This document shows positions 1-8,297 of a DNA stretch of 64,000 bases, piece by piece. Made by a program: the position numbers and the translations under genes. Position 1 is the stretch's first letter. Every line of letters starts with the position of its first letter. The DNA comes from Mycobacterium sp. DL440. Lineage in GTDB: Bacteria; Actinomycetota; Actinomycetes; Mycobacteriales; Mycobacteriaceae. The DNA lies in contig NZ_CP050191.1 in assembly GCF_011745145.1 (NCBI RefSeq), forward strand, positions 771,991 through 835,990, written 5' to 3'. The notes beneath the pieces were generated by a model. It saw nothing but the letters and a program-made list of their open reading frames with translations. It made no database searches and was not told the origin of the DNA.

Positions 1-320
1 GTGTGCATCAGGCCATCAAACACGCCTGCGTCGATATGGAGATCGCCGCCGAGGCCGCACAGGCGCAGACGTTCTTCGCTGCGATCGCGCTGGCCGACGG
101 CCGTGCCGATGCGCTCTTGCAGGTGCTCTCGGCAGTGACTGTCGCCGGCTCGGCGGCTGTCGACAACGCCGCTGCCGGCATCCAGGTGTTCGGCGGTATG
201 GGCTACACCTTCGAGAACGACATGCACCTGTATCTGAAACGTGCGCACGTGTTCCGGCATCTGTTTGCCGAGCCCACCGAGGTGCTGGCCGAGTTGCTGG
301 TGCAGGATCGCGCCCAGTGA
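1..320 (+). CDS. Acyl-CoA dehydrogenase, C-terminal part (5' end outside window)
   Basis: Only the last ~105 codons are present; the reading frame enters at base 3 and ends at TGA 318-320. The visible part is the C-terminal helical domain of an acyl-CoA dehydrogenase, with the family signature QVFGGMGYTFENDMHLYLKR near its end and many small helix-forming residues before it. Such enzymes make the alpha,beta double bond of an acyl-CoA with FAD. The stop overlaps the GTG start of the following thiolase (GTGA), so the two are probably translationally coupled. Substrate is unknown; a fatty, steroid-side-chain or cyclic acyl-CoA is possible. Confidence 0.85.
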   Translation, partial: VHQAIKHACVDMEIAAEAAQAQTFFAAIALADGRADALLQVLSAVTVAGSAAVDNAAAGIQVFGGMGYTFENDMHLYLKRAHVFRHLFAEPTEVLAELLVQDRAQ

Positions 321-1468
321 GTCGCGGTGTCGCGGTCGCCGGGGTCGCGCTGTCCGACGTCGGTCGGGTCGACGACAAGAGCCCCTATGAGCTGATCGCG
401 CAGGCCAGTCGGCGGGCACTGGCTGATGCCGGCCTGACACCCGCCGATGTCGACGGGCTTGCCTCCACCGGGCAGGGCACGCTGCCGCCGGTCGATGTCG
501 GTGAGTACCTCGGTCTGCGGCCCAGATGGATCGACTCGACTGCCGTCGGTGGTGCGGCGTGGGAGGTGATGGCCGCACACGCCACAGATGCCATTGCCGC
601 CGGACATGCTGACGTGGTCCTGCTCACCTACGGGTCCACCGCGCGCTCAGATCTTCGAAAAGGATTGCGGGGAGCCAACATCAACTGGGGCGCGCGTGGG
701 CCGCTGCAGTGGGAGGCGCCCTACGGGCACACGTTGGTCTCCAAGTACGCGATGGCGGCGCGTCGGCACATGCACACCTACGGCACCACCATCGAGCAGC
801 TGGCCGAGGTCGCGGCTTCGGCACGATTCAACGCCGCGGACAATCCCGAGGCGTACTACCGCGACCCGATCACTGTCGAGGATGTACTGTCTGGGCCGAT
901 GATCGCCGACCCGTTCACCAAGCTGCACTGCTGTATCCGCAGTGACGGCGGGGCGGCCGCCGTGCTGGTCAGTGCCGACCGTGCGAAAGATCTTAAAAGT
1001 AAACCTGTTTGGGTGCTGGGAACGGGTGAGACCACATCGCACATGCTCACTTCACAGTGGGACGACCTCACTGTCGGCCCAGCCGCGGTCAGCGGGCCCC
1101 TGGCCTTCGCACGTGCCGGGGTGTCACCGTCCGACGTCGACGTGGCTGAACTCTACGACGCGTTCACCTACATGTTGTTGCTCACGTTGGAAGACCTCGG
1201 CTTCTGTCCGAAGGGGGAGGGCGGCGCATTCGTGGAGACGGGCGCCCTGCGGCTGGGCGGCGCACTGCCCACCAACACCGACGGCGGCGGGCTCTCGGCG
1301 TGCCACCCGGGGCAACGCGGACTGTTCCTGCTGGTCGAGGCGGTACGCCAGCTGCGCGGGGAATGCGGGCCGCGCCAGGTGCCCGACGCTAAGCTCGCCT
1401 GCGTCAGCGGTACGGGCGGCTGGTTCTGTTCCAGTGGCACCGTGATTCTCGGCGCCGAGGAACCGTAG
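317..1468 (+). CDS. Thiolase-fold lipid-transfer protein lacking the nucleophilic Cys (Ltp2-like)
   Basis: A 383-residue thiolase-superfamily protein starting at GTG 317, overlapping the upstream stop. The position that normally carries the acylated Cys (NxCASG) reads STAVGGAAWE, so classical thiolytic chemistry is unlikely. The C-terminal half keeps ELYDAFTYMLLLTLEDLGF and a late SGTGG/CSSGT segment. Cys-less thiolase homologues of the Ltp2 type act as retro-aldolases on steroid side-chain CoA thioesters, usually with a DUF35 partner; no DUF35 gene adjoins this one, but one is at 27970. Retro-aldolase function is an inference. The gene abuts the acyl-CoA ligase. Confidence 0.8.
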   Translation: MSRGVAVAGVALSDVGRVDDKSPYELIAQASRRALADAGLTPADVDGLASTGQGTLPPVDVGEYLGLRPRWIDSTAVGGAAWEVMAAHATDAIAAGHADVVLLTYGSTARSDLRKGLRGANINWGARGPLQWEAPYGHTLVSKYAMAARRHMHTYGTTIEQLAEVAASARFNAADNPEAYYRDPITVEDVLSGPMIADPFTKLHCCIRSDGGAAAVLVSADRAKDLKSKPVWVLGTGETTSHMLTSQWDDLTVGPAAVSGPLAFARAGVSPSDVDVAELYDAFTYMLLLTLEDLGFCPKGEGGAFVETGALRLGGALPTNTDGGGLSACHPGQRGLFLLVEAVRQLRGECGPRQVPDAKLACVSGTGGWFCSSGTVILGAEEP

Positions 1469-3025
1469 ATGGCTGAATACCGCGCCGACACTACGGTTTA
1501 TGACGGAATTTCACCGATTTTCGTCATAAACCGTAGTTTCGCGAGTACGCGGGAGCTGTTGGACGCCGCGGCTCTGGCCCACGGTGATCGGGAAGCGTAT
1601 GTGGAGCCGGGCGCGCGGGTCACCTTCGCCGAGTGGATAGGCCGCGCACGTAGTGTCGCCGCGCAGTTCGCCGATCTCGGAGTCGGCAAGGGTGACGTGG
1701 TCACCTTCTGGCTGCCGTCGGGTATCGACTATGCGACGTGTTACGCCGCCGCGGCCATGATCGGCGCGATCACCACCGGACTCAACCCGCGGCTGGGGCG
1801 TCGCGAGATCGAATCGATTGTGCAGCAGGCGGACCCTGCACTGATCGTTGCCGATGGACGACTGGGCGAGTTGCCGACCGCCGGACGCCGCGTGCTGCGG
1901 CAGGACGCTCTGTCGACCGATTCCGCCGCGGTCGCGCCACCGGCCGAACTGACCCGACGCGATCCCGTGGCGCTGATCTTCACCAGCGGCACCACCGGAA
2001 CGCCCAAGGGCGCGGTGTACGACGGCGATCGGCTGGCGGCCGGCGCCGCATCGGCCGGGGTGATGAGCGCTCCCTACGACCGGCGGCTCACCTCGACCCC
2101 GTTCGCGCACGCCGGCTACATGTTCAAGCTCTGGGATCAGCTGGTCTGGGGCACCACGCTGGTGATCCCACCCGCGCCGTGGTCGGCTCAGGGCATGTTC
2201 GACGTGCTGCGCGACGAGCGGATCACCGTCGCGGGCGCCGTGCCGACCCAGTGGGCCAAGCTGCTCGACGTCGACGGGGTAAGCCCACAGGCATTGCCGC
2301 ACTTGCGGATCGGAGTGGTGGCGACTGCACCGGCACCTCCCGATCTGGTGCGTCGAGTTGCCGAACGGATCGGCGTCCCGCTGGTGGTGCGGTATGCGAT
2401 GACCGAATGCCCGACCATCAGCGGCACCGCACCCGAGGACACACCCGAGGTGCAGTTCCGCACCGTCGGCCGGTCGGCGGCAGGGATGGACGTACGTGTC
2501 GGACCCGACGGTGTCGTGGAGGTCAGCGGTCCGTGCGTGATGCGCGGCTACTGGCGCAATCTGGAACTCACCGCCGAGACGCTGCGTGACGGCTGGCTGC
2601 GCACCGGCGACATCGGGGTGCTCGGTGAAGATGGCAACCTCATCCTGGTGGGACGGCGCGGCGACATGTACATCCGCGGTGGCTACAACGTGCATCCCGG
2701 TGAGGTGGAGCGGACCCTCGCTGATCACTCAGAGGTCAAACAGGCCGCGGTTATAGGCCGGCCGGCACCGATCATCGGTGAGATCGGGGTCGCCGTCGTG
2801 GTCCCGCAAGACCCCGCCATCCCGCCGACGCTGGCCGAGCTACGCGCGCATGTGGCGGCCGAGCTGGCCGACTACAAGGCCCCCGACGAACTGCTCGTCG
2901 TCGACGAGCTGCCTCTGACGGCGATGCTGAAGCCCGACCGGGCTGCGCTGCGGGTGCTGATCACGCTGCACGACAAACTCATCCAGCGCCCAGTGCCGAC
3001 GACGTCTGTTGGCGTGCGGCGGTAG
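1469..3025 (+). CDS. Acyl-CoA synthetase (AMP-forming, FadD-type)
   Basis: A 518-residue ANL-superfamily ligase that activates a carboxylic acid to its CoA thioester via an acyl-AMP. The ATG directly follows the thiolase TAG. Visible motifs: P-loop FTSGTTGTPKG (about residue 171), adenylation motif YAMTEC, GYWRN, LRTGDIG, the hinge GRRGDMYIRGGYNVHPGEVE and a catalytic-type Lys in LTAMLKPDR near residue 487. It is the last gene of a dehydrogenase/thiolase/ligase operon. An unusual perfect inverted repeat (1490-1537) lies in codons 8-23. Substrate unknown. Confidence 0.9.
   Translation: MAEYRADTTVYDGISPIFVINRSFASTRELLDAAALAHGDREAYVEPGARVTFAEWIGRARSVAAQFADLGVGKGDVVTFWLPSGIDYATCYAAAAMIGAITTGLNPRLGRREIESIVQQADPALIVADGRLGELPTAGRRVLRQDALSTDSAAVAPPAELTRRDPVALIFTSGTTGTPKGAVYDGDRLAAGAASAGVMSAPYDRRLTSTPFAHAGYMFKLWDQLVWGTTLVIPPAPWSAQGMFDVLRDERITVAGAVPTQWAKLLDVDGVSPQALPHLRIGVVATAPAPPDLVRRVAERIGVPLVVRYAMTECPTISGTAPEDTPEVQFRTVGRSAAGMDVRVGPDGVVEVSGPCVMRGYWRNLELTAETLRDGWLRTGDIGVLGEDGNLILVGRRGDMYIRGGYNVHPGEVERTLADHSEVKQAAVIGRPAPIIGEIGVAVVVPQDPAIPPTLAELRAHVAAELADYKAPDELLVVDELPLTAMLKPDRAALRVLITLHDKLIQRPVPTTSVGVRR
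1490..1537. repeat. Perfect 16-bp inverted repeat inside the ligase 5' coding region
   Basis: The left arm ACTACGGTTTATGACG (1490-1505) and the right arm CGTCATAAACCGTAGT (1522-1537) are exact reverse complements with a 16-nt spacer. The repeat lies 21 nt into the ligase gene, so in mRNA it could form a strong stem just downstream of the start codon. As DNA it could be an internal operator. I cannot tell which. Confidence 0.85.
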
Positions 3026-3034
3026 GGACGCCGC

Positions 3035-3048
3035 GCCCCGACCGGGGC
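3035..3048. terminator. Short GC hairpin between converging genes
   Basis: GCCCCG-AC-CGGGGC forms a compact stem ten bases after the ligase stop, between operons converging from both sides. There is no U-tract, which is common for actinobacterial terminators but also means the call is weak. Confidence 0.35.
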
Positions 3049-3277
3049 ACCTGGGACGCTTGGGCTTTCGATCGGGTTCGTGGTTCGCCCACAGAGCGCC
3101 GTCAAAGATGGCGTGAAATTCTTCTCGGGTGAGCGGTAGATCGGCCAGGACGAATTCGTTGGTGAGAACGGATGCGATGTGGGCCGGCGCGCCGGGATCG
3201 CCGGTGCGGATGTCCTCGCCGCGCTTGCGCGCATCGAAGCCAGGGTCGTGTTGATGTAGCCATACGATCCTCTTTCC
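3049..3277 (-). other. Open stretch in frame with and directly after the patatin stop; possible remnant
   Basis: On the minus strand, immediately after the patatin TAG (3280-3278), the same frame stays open for more than 80 codons with protein-like composition, including VLTNEFVLADLPLTREEFH and AIFDGALWANHEPDR. There is no ATG, GTG or TTG start after the stop. It may be a gene tail joined to patatin by a nonsense change, a remnant of another gene, or chance. I do not recognise the family. Confidence 0.3.
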
Positions 3278-4123
3278 CTAAAATTGTTGTAGTGCCGAGC
3301 CAACTTTGGTGGCCTCGGCCGCACCCTGGAGTCGTCCCGCTGCTGCGGCCGGTCCGCGTCGAGTGGGGTCGAAGACGTTGGGTCCGATCGCCTCTGTGGT
3401 GTGTTCGTCGGGGACGATGAGGATGACATCGATCCCGGCGGCCGCGAGATCCGCGACCTCCGAACGGGTTCCGCGCATGCCGGGCAATCCGTCCGCCGCG
3501 GGCGCGATGACGACGACACGGTCGTAGTCCGCACCGAGGGCGGCGTTGGTGGGTGAACAGGAGCCGCCGTCGATCCATGTTCTGCCTAGTGCGGTGACCA
3601 CGGGCCACAGGCCTGGTACGGCGCCGCTGGCGGCGGCGGCGGTCACGATCGGCACCCCGGAATCCTTGTCGAACAGGTGCAGGGCTCCGGTCTCGGCGTC
3701 GAGGGCGGTCATCTGCAGGGGGCCGGCGGGCCAGTCCTCCGACGGTAGGCGTGCGGCCACGACCGCGGCTCTGGCCTCAGCGGAGACCGTCGTGGCAGCC
3801 ACCGCCATCCGGCCCAAACTGCGGGCCATCCGCACGGGATCGTCCTTGCCTTCGGCGATGGCCTCCAGGTAGGCGGCGATGCAATCCTCGGACATGGTGG
3901 CGGCAATCTCAGTGACGTCGTCGTCGAACTGGGCGTCGAAGTATTTTTCGACGACACCGGCGGCGAGATAGGCCCCGACGAACGAGCCTGCGGAGGACCC
4001 GATGATCGCGTCGGCGCCGGCGAGGTCCACACCTTTGTCTGCCAACCCCAGTAAAATCCCGGTCTCCCAGGCAATTCCGGTGACGCCGCCGCCGCCGAGG
4101 ATGACGGCCGAGCGCTCACTCAT
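3278..4123 (-). CDS. Patatin-like phospholipase/esterase
   Basis: A 281-residue patatin-family serine hydrolase. The oxyanion loop VILGGGGVTG lies at residues ~6-15, the nucleophile elbow GSSAGS at ~43, and the dyad Asp in WIDGGS near residue 185, so the Ser-Asp dyad is complete. I chose ATG 4123 (MSERS) because the family Gly-rich loop follows at once; an upstream in-frame start would add 14 basic residues. It overlaps the end of the monooxygenase gene by 8 bases, so the two are coupled. A hydrolase next to a Baeyer-Villiger enzyme suggests it may hydrolyse the ester or lactone made by that enzyme. Confidence 0.88.
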   Translation of the reverse strand: MSERSAVILGGGGVTGIAWETGILLGLADKGVDLAGADAIIGSSAGSFVGAYLAAGVVEKYFDAQFDDDVTEIAATMSEDCIAAYLEAIAEGKDDPVRMARSLGRMAVAATTVSAEARAAVVAARLPSEDWPAGPLQMTALDAETGALHLFDKDSGVPIVTAAAASGAVPGLWPVVTALGRTWIDGGSCSPTNAALGADYDRVVVIAPAADGLPGMRGTRSEVADLAAAGIDVILIVPDEHTTEAIGPNVFDPTRRGPAAAAGRLQGAAEATKVGSALQQF

Positions 4124-6140
4124 GCGCCGACGCGTGCTGTAACGGCTGCGCTGGTGCCCCGGCACGCAGGACGAATGCCGATTCGTCGGGGCGCTGGTTC
4201 ATGTCCCAGTATTCGATGGCGGTGAAGGGGCTGGGCACGATGATGCGGCCGGATTGGTTGCGGTAGTAGGTGTCGGCGCCGAGTTCGTGGGTCCAGATCA
4301 AGTCTTCCATCAGCTCGTCGATCCGGTCGTTGTGCGCATCGTGCGCCTGCTCGGTGACCTCGATTGAGGTGGCGCCGCGTTCCACCATGAGTTGCAGGCA
4401 TTCGAAGGCATAGTGGTCGACGGTTTCGGCCATGAAGTTATGCCCGGCTCCGCCGGTGGCGACCCCGGTGTTGGGCCCGTCGTTGACAAACAGGTTGGGG
4501 AAGCCTGGCACGGTGCCGCCCAGGTAGCTGCGGGGGTTGTTGTCAGCCCACACCTGATTGAGGGTGACTCCGTTGCGGCCGATGATGTCGATGGGGGAGA
4601 GCCAGTCCAGTGTCATTCCGGTCGCCCAGATGATGACGTCGAGTTCGTGAAGGGTGCCGTCGGCGGTGACGATCCCTTCAGGGACGACCCTGGCCAGGCC
4701 TGAGGTCACGAGGTCGACGTGGGGCTGGGCCAGCGCGTAGTAGTAGCCGCCCGGCTCGAAGCTGCCGGGGTCGCGGATCGGTCGCTTGGCGCCGAATGCG
4801 AAGTCCGGGGTGAGCTTGCGGGCAAGCTCGGAACCCTCACCGAAGGTGCCGTTGATGGACGCCAGGGCAATCTGCATGACCATGTCGTTCTCGGCGGAGA
4901 CCGACAGAGAGTGGGTCTTGGTCCAGTCTTCGTCGACCTTGCACATGTCGTAGCTGATGACGTTCATCTGCCAGAACGTCAGGAACCGGGACCAGTGTTG
5001 ATAGTAGGGGAGGTGTCGGCGCAGCCAGCGCTCGCCGTCGGCGACCACGCCATTGTCTTCAAGCAGGTTGGGCATCACCCAGTGGGCTTGGCGCTGAAAC
5101 ACCGTGAGGTGCTCGAATTGGTCGGCGAGGGACGCGATGACCTGGATTCCGGCGGCGCCGACGCCGATGACGGCGCCCCGCTTGCCGGCGAGGTCGATAT
5201 CGCGCCAGCGGACGGTGTGCACCGAGGTACCGGCGAAAGTCTCCCGTCCTGGCACATTGGGGTACTTGGGTCGGCAGAGAAGGCCGGCGCCGGTGATCAC
5301 CGCGCCCGCCCGGACCGTGCGGGCGGTGTTCTCGACGGTGTCTTGGATGGTGAGTTCCCAGACCTGCTCGGCGTCGAGCCATTCCATTCGGGACACCTTG
5401 GAGTTGAAGTGCAGCCGATCGGTGAGTTCGTATTTCTTGGCGAGCCCGGTCAGGTAGCTCTGGTACTCCTCACCGATCGGGTAGTGCCTGCTCCAGTCCG
5501 GGGTCATCTCATAGGACAGCGAGTAGTAGACGGACGGAGTATCGACCGCGACCCCGGGATAGGTCTGCGACCACCACAGCCCACCGATGTCCGCCTCCAT
5601 CTCGAACACCTCGTAGTCGAAGCCGCGGTCGGTGGCCTTGACGGCGGCGTCCAGGCCGGTCATCCCGGCCCCGATGATCGCGAGGTTCAGCGTCGCCGGT
5701 GGTGTCGTGCTGGGCGGGATCGCCCGCTGATCCGGCAGGAAGCCGGATTGCTCCAGGTACATCGGGAGTAGCTTTGGGTCGAAGTGGGTGCCGACCGCGA
5801 GGTCGGCCATGCGGGAGACCAGCTCCAGGTCGGTGGCCCCGAGGTAGGGGCTCTGATCTCGCTTGGTCAACGCCGCACACAGGATGTCGGTGAGTTCGGC
5901 GTGCGCCTGCAGCGTCGCGGGCTCTACTGGGGCCTCGACCGGCCCCAGGATGTACCCTCGCGGAAGTCCGACCTTGTCGGCGAACCGGTCCAGCAAGGAA
6001 CGGTCACCGGTCACGTGAACGGCGCACACCAGCAACAATGTTGTGTCCACACCCGGGAGATGTGCGCGCAGTTCAGCTTCCGCGACTACGGACATCGGCA
6101 CATTGTGGGTGAATCGAGAACGCAGATTTCCCTCACGCAT
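4116..6140 (-). CDS. Baeyer-Villiger-type flavin monooxygenase with N-terminal extension
   Basis: A 674-residue class B flavoprotein monooxygenase. About 150 residues precede the first Rossmann motif (IIGAGMTGLDAA, ~residue 155). The BVMO fingerprint FxGxxxHxxxW[PD] is intact as FAGTSVHTVRWRD (~residue 298), followed by the NADPH motif GVGAAG (~325). Such enzymes insert oxygen next to a ketone, giving an ester or lactone. Start ATG 6140 is preceded by AAGGAG at good spacing; the longer reading from 6188 has no such site. It is the first gene of an operon with the patatin hydrolase, and its upstream region holds a motif shared with the cyclase operon. Confidence 0.9.
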   Translation of the reverse strand: MREGNLRSRFTHNVPMSVVAEAELRAHLPGVDTTLLLVCAVHVTGDRSLLDRFADKVGLPRGYILGPVEAPVEPATLQAHAELTDILCAALTKRDQSPYLGATDLELVSRMADLAVGTHFDPKLLPMYLEQSGFLPDQRAIPPSTTPPATLNLAIIGAGMTGLDAAVKATDRGFDYEVFEMEADIGGLWWSQTYPGVAVDTPSVYYSLSYEMTPDWSRHYPIGEEYQSYLTGLAKKYELTDRLHFNSKVSRMEWLDAEQVWELTIQDTVENTARTVRAGAVITGAGLLCRPKYPNVPGRETFAGTSVHTVRWRDIDLAGKRGAVIGVGAAGIQVIASLADQFEHLTVFQRQAHWVMPNLLEDNGVVADGERWLRRHLPYYQHWSRFLTFWQMNVISYDMCKVDEDWTKTHSLSVSAENDMVMQIALASINGTFGEGSELARKLTPDFAFGAKRPIRDPGSFEPGGYYYALAQPHVDLVTSGLARVVPEGIVTADGTLHELDVIIWATGMTLDWLSPIDIIGRNGVTLNQVWADNNPRSYLGGTVPGFPNLFVNDGPNTGVATGGAGHNFMAETVDHYAFECLQLMVERGATSIEVTEQAHDAHNDRIDELMEDLIWTHELGADTYYRNQSGRIIVPSPFTAIEYWDMNQRPDESAFVLRAGAPAQPLQHASAHE

Positions 6141-6267
6141 GGTCAGCTCCTTCACCGAGCAGATTGGATCGCCGCTGACAAACGGCAACCGCCACCACAG
6201 CCGACAGTCGCCGAGCTCAAATTGGCGGAACTTCTGACCCAGGCGAGCGGCTCCGCGGATTGTGGCG

Positions 6268-6283
6268 ATCGATTACGACCCTA
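6268..6283. promoter_or_regulatory. Candidate regulatory site shared with the cyclase operon
   Basis: ATCGATTACGACCCTA lies 128 nt upstream of the monooxygenase start. It matches ATCGATTACGACTCTA at 10174-10189, upstream of the cyclase/aldolase operon, at 15 of 16 positions and in the same orientation to the gene. The rest of 6141-6365 holds no convincing gene. Confidence 0.5.
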
Positions 6284-6365
6284 ATTGGCGGTAAGGGCCG
6301 CGTCTACGACCAGTAGTGGGATGAATTAATGCTCGTTGTGTCGCAATCCGGGGTTGGGTGCGGGT

Positions 6366-7265
6366 TCATCGATCGATGGGAACAGCGAATCTCGATCGGG
6401 CAGCGGCCAGAATGGGGCCGAGATCGTCGGGGGCGTCCCGATCGACGCGCCATGCGAGGTACGTCGTAGCTTTGGGAAAGGTGGCTGGCAGCGGTCTGAT
6501 AATCACGCCTTCGCCGGCGAGGTAGCGATGCCATGGCGAGCGGGGGTTGGCGACGGTGAGGCAACAGGCGTCGCCTCGGGCCACAAGTGTCGGGAGGCCG
6601 CCGATGATAGCCGTTGTCAGGTGGACAACGTCGGTGACAGCGTCGAGGTACTCCTTCAAGTGGGTTCCGAACGGTTCGACGCTTTGTTGGACGAGCAGGC
6701 GCAGTTCGGTGAGATGCTCGGGCCGCACTTCGGTCAGTCTGGCGTACTCTGGCCGGTCGGGCAGGGCAATACCGGCCTGCTCCAACAGAATTGGGATGTA
6801 GTCCAGTCGCGCGTCGTCGACCAGTCGGTTGATCATTCCGAGTGCCAGTCGGCCGTTGAGGAGCTGATCTAGCTGAGGGAGCGAGTCCAGCGGATCGAGG
6901 CGAATCAGCGCGTCGGGTTCGACCTGTCTGATCACGTCGTCAACGACCGCATCGATCAGCTCTCCCGGAATCGACCGCATGCCCACCCGGAACTCGGGCC
7001 GGCCGAGTACCCGGTGGTGCATCTCCCGCTTGAGCCTGTCAACGTCGGCCAGTGTCCGTTCGGCGTGCGGTATCAACGCCTCACCGAGGGCGGTGAGTTC
7101 GACCTTGCGAGTGCCGCGCACGAACAGTGGCCCGCCGAGCTCTGCCTCTAGTTGCTGGATGCTGCGGCTCAGCGGCGACGCGGCCATCATCAATCGCTCA
7201 GCCGCGCGGGTGTAGTTCAGCGTTTCGGCGACGGCAAGGAAGTAGCGCAGGTGGCGAAGATCCAT
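6366..7265 (-). CDS. LysR-family transcriptional regulator
   Basis: A 299-residue LysR regulator. The N-terminal winged helix-turn-helix is typical: MDLRHLRYFLAVAETLNYT, then AAERLMMAASPLSRSIQQLE and GGPLFVRGTRKVELT. The effector-binding domain fills the rest. ATG 7265 is chosen because LysR proteins begin at MDLRHLRYF; the longer open frame adds 27 unlike residues. It follows the cyclase operon in the same direction and sits upstream of the monooxygenase operon, so either is a plausible target. LysR proteins usually answer to a pathway metabolite. Confidence 0.92.
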   Translation of the reverse strand: MDLRHLRYFLAVAETLNYTRAAERLMMAASPLSRSIQQLEAELGGPLFVRGTRKVELTALGEALIPHAERTLADVDRLKREMHHRVLGRPEFRVGMRSIPGELIDAVVDDVIRQVEPDALIRLDPLDSLPQLDQLLNGRLALGMINRLVDDARLDYIPILLEQAGIALPDRPEYARLTEVRPEHLTELRLLVQQSVEPFGTHLKEYLDAVTDVVHLTTAIIGGLPTLVARGDACCLTVANPRSPWHRYLAGEGVIIRPLPATFPKATTYLAWRVDRDAPDDLGPILAAARSRFAVPIDR

Positions 7266-7352
7266 GAAGCGATTGTGACACCAGGCGCAGTAATCGAACT
7301 TTTCAGCTGGACGTTTTGCAGATTTGGATGACTGACAAGGTCGCAAAAGGGG

Positions 7353-8297
7353 CTAAAATACGGCGACCGGGTTGGTGGCGCAGGCCGTGACACCGACGAA
7401 TCGCCACGGCAGCATCGTGAAAAAGAACTCCCAGCGTTGCCGCTCTTCGCAGGTCCGGGCGAGTTCGGTGAGTTCGACGTTGTCGATGAGCCACAGCCCG
7501 AGAGCGACGAGTGCCACGGCGTGGATCGGCCGGAACAGGTCGAAGGTGTCGAAGCCGGACGGTTGCACGTCCTGGATGCAGTCGCTGCCAAGGACGGCGA
7601 TGTCCCGCTCCCTCAGGTACGGCAGACACGCCGCATGCAGGCCGGGTTGCGGGCTGCCCACTTCTCGGCCGCCCTCGTGGAGTGCGCGAGCGACGTGGCC
7701 CGTGTGGACGAGCAGTGCGTCGCCGGCGCGGACGGTGACACCTTGGCGTTCTTCGGCAGCGGCCAGTTCCTCAGGCATGATCGGGTAGCTGGCGTCCAGC
7801 CAGGGCACGCCGTGCAGGCCGGCGATGTCGAGAAGCAGGCCGCGGGTGATGATTCCGTCGCTGGCATGATGGATTGACAACTTGCCCGCGCCACCGACCG
7901 AGGTGGTCTCCTCGGCGTCGAATCCGTTGTAGTTTTTGCCATCCCAGGTGTAATGGGCCAAGCCATCGAGGTGGGTTTGAGAGCCGTGTCCGACGATGCC
8001 GACGTACTCGCTGTTGCCGTCGAAGCGAATGCCCTTACCGACGTGGTGGCTCACTTCGCCGAGCTCCATATACCGCTGCACTACGCCGAGACCACTCTTG
8101 AGCGGGTCGGGATCTTTGGGGTCGATGTTGCGCGAGAGCGACACGACCTCCCCGGTCTGCACCAGCGCGGCCGCTTCTTTGCGGCGTTCGGGAGTGATCA
8201 GGTTCAGCGTTCCGAGCCGGTCGTCGGCGCCCCAGCGCCCCCAGTTCGACAGCGAATCAAAGTAGCCGATGACGTCCTCGGCGGTGGGTTTTGGCAT
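7353..8297 (-). CDS. Cyclase-family (kynurenine-formamidase-like) metal hydrolase 1
   Basis: A 314-residue protein of the cyclase/kynurenine formamidase fold (PF04199 type). The metal-binding signature appears as GHGSQTHLDGLAH around residue 104, with a further His in the LLVHTGH segment. Members hydrolyse amides or lactones or dehydrate cyclic acids. The start shares one base with the aldolase stop (TAATG). It is the last gene of a cyclase-aldolase-cyclase operon and a clear paralogue of the protein at 9134-10084, with the same N-terminal pattern (YF..LSNWGRWG.DDRLGTLN). A ring-opening hydrolase acting before the aldolase is a reasonable inference. Confidence 0.85.
   Translation of the reverse strand: MPKPTAEDVIGYFDSLSNWGRWGADDRLGTLNLITPERRKEAAALVQTGEVVSLSRNIDPKDPDPLKSGLGVVQRYMELGEVSHHVGKGIRFDGNSEYVGIVGHGSQTHLDGLAHYTWDGKNYNGFDAEETTSVGGAGKLSIHHASDGIITRGLLLDIAGLHGVPWLDASYPIMPEELAAAEERQGVTVRAGDALLVHTGHVARALHEGGREVGSPQPGLHAACLPYLRERDIAVLGSDCIQDVQPSGFDTFDLFRPIHAVALVALGLWLIDNVELTELARTCEERQRWEFFFTMLPWRFVGVTACATNPVAVF

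Noticed and set aside
3263..3297. A/T-rich CCCTAAAATTGTTGTAG near the patatin stop as operator
   Set aside because: It does not fit the motif and is located at a gene end, not a promoter.
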